A stretch of 6,038 nucleotides of DNA, from contig JACVCM010000127.1 in NCBI GenBank assembly GCA_016742125.1, positions 1 to 6,038 of the forward strand, given 5' to 3'. A model generated the notes under the pieces. The model made no database searches and was not told where the DNA came from. It was given only the letters and a program-made list of their open reading frames with translations. Made by a program: the position numbers and the translations under genes. Of the stretch, positions 1-6,038 are shown piece after piece (the first letter of the stretch is position 1; each line of letters opens with the position of its first letter). The DNA comes from Sphingomonadaceae bacterium (GTDB taxonomy: Bacteria > Pseudomonadota > Alphaproteobacteria > Sphingomonadales > Sphingomonadaceae).

Positions 1-1416
<1,416 letters not shown>

Positions 1417-1493
1417 TGCTATTCTCTCATTCGTCGCACCAGCTCAGACTAGTGCCCATCAAATTTGTCCGCCCAAACCAAAAGGCGAGATAG

Positions 1494-1513
1494 GCCCCAG
1501 CCTGCGCTGGGGC
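1494..1513. repeat. GC-rich hairpin in the crotonase-mutase gap
   Basis: An inverted repeat with 8-bp arms (GCCCCAGC, 1494-1501, and GCTGGGGC, 1506-1513) around a 4-base loop. It starts 12 bases after the stop of the crotonase gene in transcription order. It is not followed by a run of U on either strand, so it is not a standard intrinsic terminator. It may be a dispersed sphingomonad-type palindrome that protects or attenuates mRNA. The rest of the gap (1417-1525) shows only the mutase ribosome binding site. Confidence 0.6.
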
Positions 1514-1525
1514 GACGCGGTGGTG

Positions 1526-2311
1526 TCACTGCCCCTTAAACTCCGCCTTGCGCTTCTGCAAAAAGGCAATCGCCCCTTCGCGGGCATCTTGTGTGTCGCC
1601 GGCAATCCGCTGACCTTCGGCCTCCCGCACCAGCGCCGTCGCATAATCCACGTTGAGCGCCACAGCCAGATTCTGCCGCATGATGCCGAGCGCTACGGTC
1701 GGGCCATTCGCCAGACGAACAGCCAATGCCCTTGCCTCGGCCATCAACTCCGCATCATCGACACATTTGTAGATCAGACCCCAATCGGCCGCCTTCTCCG
1801 CCGGGATCTTCTCGCCGAGCAACATCATTTCTGTCGCGCGCGCCTTGCCGACAAGCCTTGGCAGCACCCACGATGCGCCGCCATCCGGAACCAGGCCAAT
1901 ATTCACGAAGGCCTGAAGGAAATAAGCCGACTTTCCAGCGATCGCGAAATCGCTGGCGAGCGCAAGGCTGCACCCGACACCCGCAGCCGGGCCGTTGACG
2001 GCGGTAATGATTGGCACATTCAGTTTCGCCCGTTTAAGCATCAGCGGATTATAGCTCTTGCTTAGCGCATTATACGCCCCCTGCCCGCCGCTGACCGAAG
2101 CGCCCTCGCCCCGCGCCGCCAAGTCCGCACCCGAACAGAAAGCCCGCCCCTCGCCAGTAATCAGCACGACCCGCGCACCTTCCAGATGGTCGAGTGCCGT
2201 GCCAATCTCGTCCGCCATCTGCGGCGGCATGGCGTTCAGCCGCTCGGGGCGGTTGAGGGTGATGGTGGCGATGTTTTCCGCAATGTCGAGGCGGATGTTT
2301 TCGTAGGTCAT
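1526..2311 (-). CDS. Crotonase-superfamily protein (enoyl-CoA hydratase/isomerase), PaaG-like
   Basis: A 261-residue protein of the usual crotonase length, acting on an acyl-CoA thioester in the cytosol. It shows NRPERLNAM (20-28), the oxyanion-hole segment GRAFCSGADL (55-64), the second oxyanion segment NGPAAGVGC (106-114), and GLVPDGG (139-145). The two glutamates of classical enoyl-CoA hydratase (Glu144 and Glu164 of the rat enzyme) align by eye with S115 and F135, so ordinary hydration is doubtful. D143 in GLVPDGG and the C-terminal EGQRIAG...REGAIAFLQKRKAEFKG pattern resemble PaaG, the ring-oxepin/enoyl-CoA isomerase, where an Asp in this loop is catalytic. The exact substrate is unknown. 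The start at 2311 is chosen because MTYENIRLDI is a normal crotonase N-terminus and GGGAG (2317-2321) lies five bases upstream. The frame stays open to 2392, but the extra 27 codons are repeat sequence. It lies between mce and the mutase on the same strand. Confidence 0.9.
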   Translation of the reverse strand: MTYENIRLDIAENIATITLNRPERLNAMPPQMADEIGTALDHLEGARVVLITGEGRAFCSGADLAARGEGASVSGGQGAYNALSKSYNPLMLKRAKLNVPIITAVNGPAAGVGCSLALASDFAIAGKSAYFLQAFVNIGLVPDGGASWVLPRLVGKARATEMMLLGEKIPAEKAADWGLIYKCVDDAELMAEARALAVRLANGPTVALGIMRQNLAVALNVDYATALVREAEGQRIAGDTQDAREGAIAFLQKRKAEFKGQ

Positions 2312-2325
2312 TTTGTCTCCCTTTA

Positions 2326-2460
2326 CCTCTCCCGCAAGCGGGAGAGGATACTTAGCCTTAGCCGAAGGCTCGGGCGAAGTTGGAGAGGGCATCTGCCCGC
2401 CCCGTTGCGACTAGCGAACAAGTTCGCAAGTCTCACTGCCCCTCCCGCTTGCGGGAGGGG
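2326..2460. repeat. 135-bp composite palindromic repeat (REP/MITE-like)
   Basis: A hairpin-rich element that almost fills the mce-crotonase gap, starting 3 bases after the mce stop and ending 4 bases before the crotonase Shine-Dalgarno. The ends are related palindromes in opposite orientation: CCTCTCCCGC-AA-GCGGGAGAGG (2326-2347) and CCCCTCCCGC-TT-GCGGGAGGGG (2439-2460). Between them are AGCCTT/AAGGCT (2354-2370), GGGC/GCCC (2387-2398), and GACT-a-GCGAAC-aa-GTTCGC-a-AGTC (2409-2432). There is no transposase-like frame. I recognise similar intergenic palindromes from sphingomonad genomes, but the copy number here is unverified. In the transcript it could fold strongly and influence mRNA stability or read-through into the crotonase and mutase genes. 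Confidence 0.75.
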
Positions 2461-2463
2461 AAA

Positions 2464-2898
2464 CTAATGCCCGCCCGGCGTCTCCATAATCTCGGTCAGC
2501 ACGCCGCCCATATCCTTGGGATGCACAAAAAAGATAAGCGTACCATGTGCCCCGATGCGCGGTTCGCCCAGCACGCGCTTGCCGAGTGCCTCAAACTCAG
2601 CCTTGGCCGCGTGGATATCAGGCACTTCATAGCAAACATGATGCTGGCCGCCCTGCGGGTTCTTCTCAAGGAAGGAGGCAATGCTGGTGTTCCCTGGCAG
2701 CGGCTCGATCAACTCAATCTGTGTGCCGTCCATGCCGCTGTGGGTCGGCGTATCGACAAAGCAAACCTTCACCCCCTGTTCGGGCAGATCGAACGGCTCG
2801 TGAATATGCGTCGCGCCCATCACATCGCGGTAAAAGATGATGCTATCCGCGATTGAGGGCGTTGCGACGCCGATATGGTTGAGGCGGCCTAGTTTCAT
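2464..2898 (-). CDS. mce: Methylmalonyl-CoA epimerase
   Basis: Converts (S)-methylmalonyl-CoA, the product of propionyl-CoA carboxylase, into the (R) epimer used by the mutase. The protein has 144 residues, normal for the family, and is a vicinal-oxygen-chelate (glyoxalase-fold) metalloenzyme with two repeats. Likely metal ligands are H8 in LNHIGVAT, E62 in QIELIEP, H87 (or H86) in GGQHHVCYEV, and E136 in GVLTEIME. The IGAHG...FVHPKDMGGVL stretch (115-134) closely matches mitochondrial MCEE as I remember it. The ATG at 2896-2898 overlaps the TGA of the upstream coiled-coil gene (2895-2897) in an ATGA junction. I see no strong Shine-Dalgarno, so translational coupling is likely. A broken duplicate of its first codons lies at 3464-3509. 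Confidence 0.95.
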   Translation of the reverse strand: MKLGRLNHIGVATPSIADSIIFYRDVMGATHIHEPFDLPEQGVKVCFVDTPTHSGMDGTQIELIEPLPGNTSIASFLEKNPQGGQHHVCYEVPDIHAAKAEFEALGKRVLGEPRIGAHGTLIFFVHPKDMGGVLTEIMETPGGH

Positions 2899-2899
2899 T
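2857..2899 (-). repeat. Direct repeat copy B (intact 5' end of mce)
   Basis: The first 42 bases of mce plus one base upstream. It matches 3469-3509 in the same orientation, with one extra base in the other copy, a 3-base gap in that copy (2885-2887 here) and one substitution. Copies are offset by 610-612 bp and bracket the two small genes. Confidence 0.85.
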
Positions 2900-3107
2900 C
2901 TTCGATACGCTTCTGGCGGGATTGTGCTGCACCTAGGTCGATAATTTTCTCGACGGCATACAAGCGCTTGTCGATATCGACCACCTTTTCCGTTAGCGTT
3001 TTCAAATCGCCTGCGGTGCTGGCAAGGTCGGTTCGAACCGAATCCAAACGCTCTTGCAACAGCACCACATTTTTAAGCGCGGTGAACGCATCGGAAACAG
3101 CGCTCAT
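2895..3107 (-). CDS. Small coiled-coil protein of unknown function
   Basis: A 70-residue protein that I do not recognise as a named family. From about residue 8 to 58 it looks like one long amphipathic helix with hydrophobic residues at heptad-like spacing (LKNVVLLQERLDSV, then LKTLTEKVVDIDKRL and VEKIIDL) and many charged residues. This suggests a coiled coil that forms homo-oligomers or binds the helical tail of its neighbour. It has no cysteine, signal peptide or membrane segment. Its ATG (3105-3107) overlaps the TGA of the upstream ribbon-helix-helix gene, and its own TGA overlaps the mce ATG, so it sits in a translationally coupled chain. Local GC is low: a hand count of 2941-3120 gives 93/180, against 79/120 for 4021-4140 inside pccB. 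It is probably a real gene because both junctions are exact ATGA overlaps. Confidence 0.75.
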   Translation of the reverse strand: MSAVSDAFTALKNVVLLQERLDSVRTDLASTAGDLKTLTEKVVDIDKRLYAVEKIIDLGAAQSRQKRIEE

Positions 3108-3397
3108 TTTCGCGCGCCCATTTCGCGTAACATTCTGTCGACCTCCAGATGCGTAGACCTCAAAGTCTTCTGCATATCGTCTATCGTTGCATTCATTTTG
3201 GGTATGGCTGCATTCACTTGCTCGACCAGCGCGGCCAGCTCTGCTTCTTCCTCGCTTTCATCGCGAGGTTGGGCCATGTAGCGTGAAGTCGCTTCACGCA
3301 GGACGTTCCCGACACTCTCGCCGCGAGCCTTGGCGAAGGCTTCCAGCGCAGCCTTTTGCTCAGCGCTGGTGAGATAGGTTACACGTTCGGTTTGCAT
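3104..3397 (-). CDS. Ribbon-helix-helix-like protein with C-terminal coiled coil
   Basis: A 97-residue protein. Residues 4-41 (ERVTYLTSAEQKAALEAF, then AKARGESVGNVLREATSRYM) fit the ribbon-helix-helix pattern of CopG/Arc-type DNA-binding proteins: a short beta strand with polar alternating residues, helix A, a small turn around G26-S28 and helix B. Residues 47-95 are acidic then amphipathic, without proline except P66, and look helical/coiled-coil. A plausible role is a DNA-binding regulator that dimerises and contacts the coiled-coil protein encoded next, but no function is established. The start at 3397 is firmly placed by AAGGAG (3407-3412) nine bases upstream, the best Shine-Dalgarno in the window. 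That site lies inside an imperfect palindrome, which suggests autoregulation. The C-terminal stop overlaps the next ATG. Confidence 0.82.
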   Translation of the reverse strand: MQTERVTYLTSAEQKAALEAFAKARGESVGNVLREATSRYMAQPRDESEEEAELAALVEQVNAAIPKMNATIDDMQKTLRSTHLEVDRMLREMGARK

Positions 3398-3401
3398 GGC
3401 A

Positions 3402-3429
3402 AATGACTCCTTATCATTATAAGGTCATT
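3402..3429 (-). promoter_or_regulatory. Palindrome over the leader of the ribbon-helix-helix gene
   Basis: An imperfect inverted repeat: AATGA...CCTTAT (3402-3414) and ATAAGGTCATT (3419-3429), with a 4-base centre and two extra bases on the left arm. On the minus strand it contains the Shine-Dalgarno AAGGAG and a TATAAT hexamer (3416-3421). A TATATT lies at 3432-3437. No good -35 sits at normal spacing to either. It could be an operator for the encoded DNA-binding protein or an mRNA hairpin masking the ribosome site. TATAAT as the -10 would start transcription inside the Shine-Dalgarno, so the -10 assignment is open. Confidence 0.5.
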
Positions 3430-3463
3430 GTAATATATTGCGCTGCGATTGCAAGCGGAGGCG

Positions 3464-3509
3464 TTAGCGGGCGTTGCGACGCCCGATATGGTTGAGGCCT
3501 ACTTTCATT
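3464..3509 (-). pseudogene. mce: Broken duplicate of the mce 5' end (direct repeat copy A)
   Basis: On the minus strand, an ATG at 3506-3508 opens MKVGLNHIG, nearly the mce start MKLGRLNHIG. It lacks one codon, then an extra base (in the run ending at 3484) shifts the frame to RRNAR and a TAA at 3464-3466. Skipping the extra base restores VATP as in mce. Identity is clear over 3469-3509. It starts 32 bases after the pccB stop, where an epimerase gene could naturally have followed. No convincing Shine-Dalgarno precedes it, so the 14-codon peptide is unlikely to matter. Confidence 0.8.
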
Positions 3510-3540
3510 GCACAGCATAAGCGCTGCCATAAAAACCGAG

Positions 3541-5067
3541 TTACAACGGAATATTATCATGCTTCTTCCAAGGGTTTTCCAACGCCTTGTTCCGCAATTT
3601 CCGTAAGCCCAAGGCAATCCGCCGCCGCGTTGAATGCGGATAGATTACCTCATCAATGAACCCTTTCGAAGCCGCCACAAAGGGATTGGCAAAACGTTCC
3701 TCATATTCCGCGGTCTTCACCGCCTGCTCCTCCGCGCTCAGCCCGCGGAAGATGATTTCCACCGCGCCCTTTGCACCCATCACCGCGATTTCGGCGGTCG
3801 GCCAGGCGTAGTTTAGATCGCCGCGCAAATGCTTGGAGGCCATCACGTCATAAGCACCGCCATAGGCTTTACCCGTGATCACGGTGATTTTGGGCACGGT
3901 CGCCTCGGCATAGGCGAAGAGCAGTTTTGCGCCATGTTTGATGATCCCGCCATATTCCTGCGCGGTGCCGGGAAGGAAGCCGGGGACGTCAACAAAGGTG
4001 ACGATCGGAATTTCAAAGGCATCGCAGAAGCGGACGAACCGCGCCGCCTTGCGGCTGCTGTTGATATCAAGCACGCCTGCCAGCACCATCGGTTGGTTGG
4101 CGACAATGCCCACCGTGCGGCCCTCGATGCGGCCGAAGCCGATAATGATGTTCGCCGCATGCCCCGGCTGCACCTCGAAGAAATCGCCCTCATCCAACGT
4201 CTTGCGGATCAATTCGTGCATGTCATAGGGCTGGTTGGCGCTCGGCGGGATCAGCGTGTCGAGGCTGGACTCCATCCGATCCCACGGGTCCTCGGTAGGC
4301 CGCTCCGGAACGCCGGTCCGGTTATTCTCCGGCAGATAGTCGAAGAAATCGCGCACAGACAGCAACGCCTCGATATCATTTTCGAACGCATTGTCGGCGA
4401 CGCCCGACTTGGCGGTATGGGTCACGGCCCCGCCCAGTTGCTCCTGCGTCACCACCTCGTTGGTCACCGTCTTCACCACATCGGGGCCGGTGACGAACAT
4501 ATAACTCGAATCCTTCACCATGAAGATGAAGTCGGTCATCGCCGGCGAATAGACCGCCCCGCCCGCGCACGGCCCCATGATCAGGCTGATCTGCGGCACT
4601 ACGCCTGATGCCAGAACATTGCGCTGGAACACCTCGGCATAGCCGCCCAAGGACGCGACGCCTTCCTGAATGCGCGCGCCGCCGCTGTCGTTGATGCCGA
4701 TGACGGGGGCACCGACTTTCATGGCGTTGTCCATCACCTTGCAGATCTTCATCGCATGTGCTTCGGACAATGAGCCGCCAAAAACCGTAAAGTCCTGCGA
4801 AAACACATAGACCAGCCGCCCGTTGATCGTGCCGCTCCCAGTCACCACGCCGTCGCCCGGGATTTTCTGGTCGGCCATGCCAAAGTCGGTGCAATTATGT
4901 TCTACATAGGCGTCAAGTTCCTCGAACGATCCTTCATCGAGCAATATATCGAGCCGTTCGCGCGCAGTCAGCCGCCCCTTGGCATGCTGCGCATCGATCC
5001 GCTTCTGCCCGCCGCCCATTTTCGACGCCGCACGACGTTTTTCCAGTTCGGTGATGTTTGCCGACAT
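3541..5067 (-). CDS. pccB: Propionyl-CoA carboxylase, carboxyltransferase (beta) subunit
   Basis: Transfers the carboxyl group from biotin on the alpha subunit to propionyl-CoA, giving (S)-methylmalonyl-CoA. The 508-residue protein has the normal length and two crotonase-like halves. The N half carries GGQKRIDAQHAKGRLTARER (18-37) and the oxyanion glycines of SGGARIQEG (128-136). The C half carries DVPGFLPGTAQEYGGIIKHG (360-379) and GKAYGGAYDVM (399-409). D417 in KHLRGDLN appears to sit where actinobacterial PccB has its substrate-selecting Asp, which supports propionyl- over acetyl-CoA (alignment by eye). The start at 5067 is preferred: MSANITELEKRR is the usual N-terminus and GGGGAG (5071-5076) lies just upstream, although the spacing is short. 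An in-frame ATG at 5088 would add seven residues but has no ribosome site and falls inside a palindrome. The gene is first in the minus-strand series. The biotin-carrying alpha subunit is not in the window. Confidence 0.95.
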   Translation of the reverse strand: MSANITELEKRRAASKMGGGQKRIDAQHAKGRLTARERLDILLDEGSFEELDAYVEHNCTDFGMADQKIPGDGVVTGSGTINGRLVYVFSQDFTVFGGSLSEAHAMKICKVMDNAMKVGAPVIGINDSGGARIQEGVASLGGYAEVFQRNVLASGVVPQISLIMGPCAGGAVYSPAMTDFIFMVKDSSYMFVTGPDVVKTVTNEVVTQEQLGGAVTHTAKSGVADNAFENDIEALLSVRDFFDYLPENNRTGVPERPTEDPWDRMESSLDTLIPPSANQPYDMHELIRKTLDEGDFFEVQPGHAANIIIGFGRIEGRTVGIVANQPMVLAGVLDINSSRKAARFVRFCDAFEIPIVTFVDVPGFLPGTAQEYGGIIKHGAKLLFAYAEATVPKITVITGKAYGGAYDVMASKHLRGDLNYAWPTAEIAVMGAKGAVEIIFRGLSAEEQAVKTAEYEERFANPFVAASKGFIDEVIYPHSTRRRIALGLRKLRNKALENPWKKHDNIPL

Positions 5068-5083
5068 AGGCTCCCCGTTCTTA

Positions 5084-5097
5084 TGCATAGCTATGCA
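5084..5097. promoter_or_regulatory. Perfect 14-bp palindrome upstream of pccB
   Basis: TGCATAGCTATGCA is fully self-complementary and starts 17 bases upstream of the chosen pccB ATG, in the gap shared with divergent trhO. Such symmetry suits a dimeric regulator. With no central spacer it is a poor RNA hairpin. The protein that would bind it is unknown. Confidence 0.4.
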
Positions 5098-5109
5098 AGC
5101 GCCTTGGCA

Positions 5110-5130
5110 TCGGCAAAAGGCAAATGCAAA
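5110..5130 (-). promoter_or_regulatory. Three GCAAA repeats, possible propionyl-CoA regulator site
   Basis: GCAAA occurs at 5113-5117, 5120-5124 and 5126-5130. On the minus strand this reads TTTGCATT, five bases, TTTGCCGA. It loosely resembles the paired TTTGCAAA half-sites that I recall for PccR, a short-chain fatty acyl-CoA regulator (ScfR family) that controls pccB in Rhodobacter sphaeroides. Each half matches 6 of 8 bases, and the spacing is 5 rather than 4. No regulator gene is in the window. I could not place a convincing -35/-10 pair for either divergent gene in 5068-5189. Confidence 0.3.
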
Positions 5131-5189
5131 TCCTGCGTGTGGGCGCTTTTTGATATATCCGTTCTGCGATGATCGTTATAGGCGCGCGC

Positions 5190-6038
5190 ATGTCCGAACC
5201 TCATCCGATAAAAGTCGCGGCACTGTACCGTTTTGTGGCCTTTGCCGACCCTGCGGCATTGCAGCCGCTGGTGCTGGATATGTGTCTGAAGCACGGTACC
5301 AAGGGCACCATCCTGATTGCGGCAGAGGGGATTAACGGAACGATTGCCGGGACGGAGCAAAGCATCGAGGCAGTTGTTGCGTATTTGAAGACGTTACCCG
5401 GTTGCACCGAACTAGACGTCAAATACAGCTATGCCGACACAATGCCTTTCTACCGCATGAAAGTGCGTTTGAAGAAAGAAATCGTAACGATGGGTATCGA
5501 AGGCATCGACCCTGGGCGTGAGACGGGCACTTATGTGCGGCCAGAGGACTGGAACGCCCTGATTTCCGATCCCGATACGGTCCTGATCGACACGCGTAAC
5601 GACTATGAAGTCGCTATCGGAACCTTCGAGGGGGCAATCGATCCGCGCACGAAATCTTTCCGCGATTTTCCGGCCTGGTTTCGCGAACATCGGGATGATC
5701 TGGCTTCGGGCAAGACAAAATTCGCCATGTTCTGCACGGGCGGCATTCGTTGCGAGAAATCGACTGCGTTTTTGAAAGCGGAAGGGATAGACGAGGTCTA
5801 TCATCTTGAAGGCGGGATATTGCGGTATCTGGAAACGGTGCCGGAAAGTGAAAGCAAATGGCAGGGCGAGTGTTTCGTGTTCGACGACCGCGTGTCGGTG
5901 AAGCACGGGCTTGAGCTTGGCAGCAAAGAGCTGTGCCGGGCGTGCCGGCATCCGATTTCGGCCGAAGACAAGGCGTCACCGCGTTTCGCCGAAGGTATTT
6001 CCTGCCCTGCTTGTTACGACCAGCGGAGTGACCAGGAT
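5190..6038 (+). CDS. trhO: tRNA uridine(34) hydroxylase TrhO (UPF0176/YceA), C-terminus cut by window edge
   Basis: Rhodanese-domain enzyme of the TrhO family, which hydroxylates wobble uridine 34 of some tRNAs to 5-hydroxyuridine using oxygen. It is unrelated to propionate metabolism. The 283 residues present open with an acylphosphatase-like N-terminal domain (KVAALYRFVAFADP, then LIAAEGINGTIAG near 43-55 and YRMKVRLKKEIVTMG near 88-102). A rhodanese domain follows (VLIDTRNDYEV near 131, AIDPRTKSFRDFP). Its active-site loop is CTGGIRCEKS, with C182 as the likely catalytic cysteine and C188 behind it. The C-terminal part has two CxxC pairs (C249/C252 and C272/C275) that could bind zinc, as is usual in this family. 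The frame is still open at the right edge. The start at 5190 (MSEPHPIKVAALYRF) is preferred over an in-frame ATG at 5169 because family members begin close to the VAALYRF strand. The ribosome site is weak (AGG at 5180-5182). Confidence 0.95.
   Translation, partial: MSEPHPIKVAALYRFVAFADPAALQPLVLDMCLKHGTKGTILIAAEGINGTIAGTEQSIEAVVAYLKTLPGCTELDVKYSYADTMPFYRMKVRLKKEIVTMGIEGIDPGRETGTYVRPEDWNALISDPDTVLIDTRNDYEVAIGTFEGAIDPRTKSFRDFPAWFREHRDDLASGKTKFAMFCTGGIRCEKSTAFLKAEGIDEVYHLEGGILRYLETVPESESKWQGECFVFDDRVSVKHGLELGSKELCRACRHPISAEDKASPRFAEGISCPACYDQRSDQD

Noticed and set aside
1494..1513. Rho-independent terminator after the crotonase gene
   Set aside because: The stem is strong but no U-tract follows on the minus strand (the next bases are CTATCTCGCC), and the mutase gene continues on the same strand 109 bp later.
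2312..2392. N-terminal extension of the crotonase gene to an ATG at 2392
   Set aside because: The 27 extra codons are encoded by the palindromic repeat, and a good Shine-Dalgarno precedes the ATG at 2311, where the family N-terminus begins.
2895..3397. Toxin-antitoxin module formed by the two small genes
   Set aside because: The first protein could pass as an antitoxin-like DNA binder, but the second is a plain coiled coil with no RelE, PIN, MazF, HipA or other toxin signature. The gene pair also continues into mce without a gap.
3410..3468. Longer decayed copy of mce continuing past 3469 towards the ribbon-helix-helix gene
   Set aside because: With the extra base skipped, the minus strand later reads IYYNDLIM, which recalls mce IFYRDVMG, but it needs a 4-residue shift and the sequence between is dissimilar. 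That is too weak to claim by eye.
3829..4608. Plus-strand frame of 259 codons opposite pccB
   Set aside because: It lies inside a full-length, motif-complete pccB and has shadow-frame composition.
5068..5088. Upstream pccB start at 5088 (seven extra residues)
   Set aside because: It has no Shine-Dalgarno and the ATG falls within the 14-bp palindrome. The start at 5067 has GGGGAG and the usual PccB N-terminus.
5169..5189. Upstream trhO start at 5169
   Set aside because: There is no ribosome site, and the added MIVIGAR is not typical of the family. It is not fully excluded, since the 5190 site is also weak.
5412..5951. Minus-strand frame of 179 codons opposite trhO
   Set aside because: It is antisense to the rhodanese domain and active-site loop of trhO, with no recognisable domain or ribosome site.

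Overview
The window looks like a chromosomal stretch from an alphaproteobacterium, probably a sphingomonad (Sphingomonadaceae). This rests on the flavour of the proteins and on short palindromic intergenic repeats (CCTCTCCCGC/GCGGGAGAGG and CCCCAGC/GCTGGGG types) that I associate with that group. It is an inference from reading, not the result of a search.

Most of the window (positions 1 to about 5067) is one minus-strand gene series for propionyl-CoA catabolism by the methylmalonyl-CoA route. In transcription order it holds: the carboxyltransferase (beta) subunit of propionyl-CoA carboxylase (pccB); two small uncharacterised genes, one ribbon-helix-helix-like and one coiled coil; methylmalonyl-CoA epimerase (mce); a crotonase-superfamily protein closer to PaaG-type isomerases than to classical enoyl-CoA hydratases; and methylmalonyl-CoA mutase, which runs off the left edge before its B12-binding domain. 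Together PccB, the epimerase and the mutase convert propionyl-CoA to succinyl-CoA. The biotin-carboxylase subunit needed by PccB is not in the window.

At the right edge, divergent from pccB across about 120 bp, is trhO (UPF0176/YceA family, tRNA U34 hydroxylase). It is cut by the window end near its C-terminus. The shared upstream region holds a perfect 14-bp palindrome and a cluster of three GCAAA repeats that may be regulatory.

The most unusual structure lies between pccB and mce. About 41 bp of the beginning of mce, including its ATG, occurs a second time just downstream of pccB, as a broken copy with a frameshift and an early stop. The two small genes lie exactly between the two copies, are less GC-rich than sampled pccB sequence, have their own strong Shine-Dalgarno inside a palindrome, and are joined to each other and to the intact mce by ATGA stop/start overlaps. 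The simplest reading is that a roughly 610-bp two-gene segment was inserted at the start of mce, with duplication or reconstitution of the target. A second oddity is a 135-bp hairpin-rich repeat that fills almost the whole gap between mce and the crotonase gene. No stretch longer than 300 bases lacks a gene. I see no RNA gene, CRISPR array or transposase.
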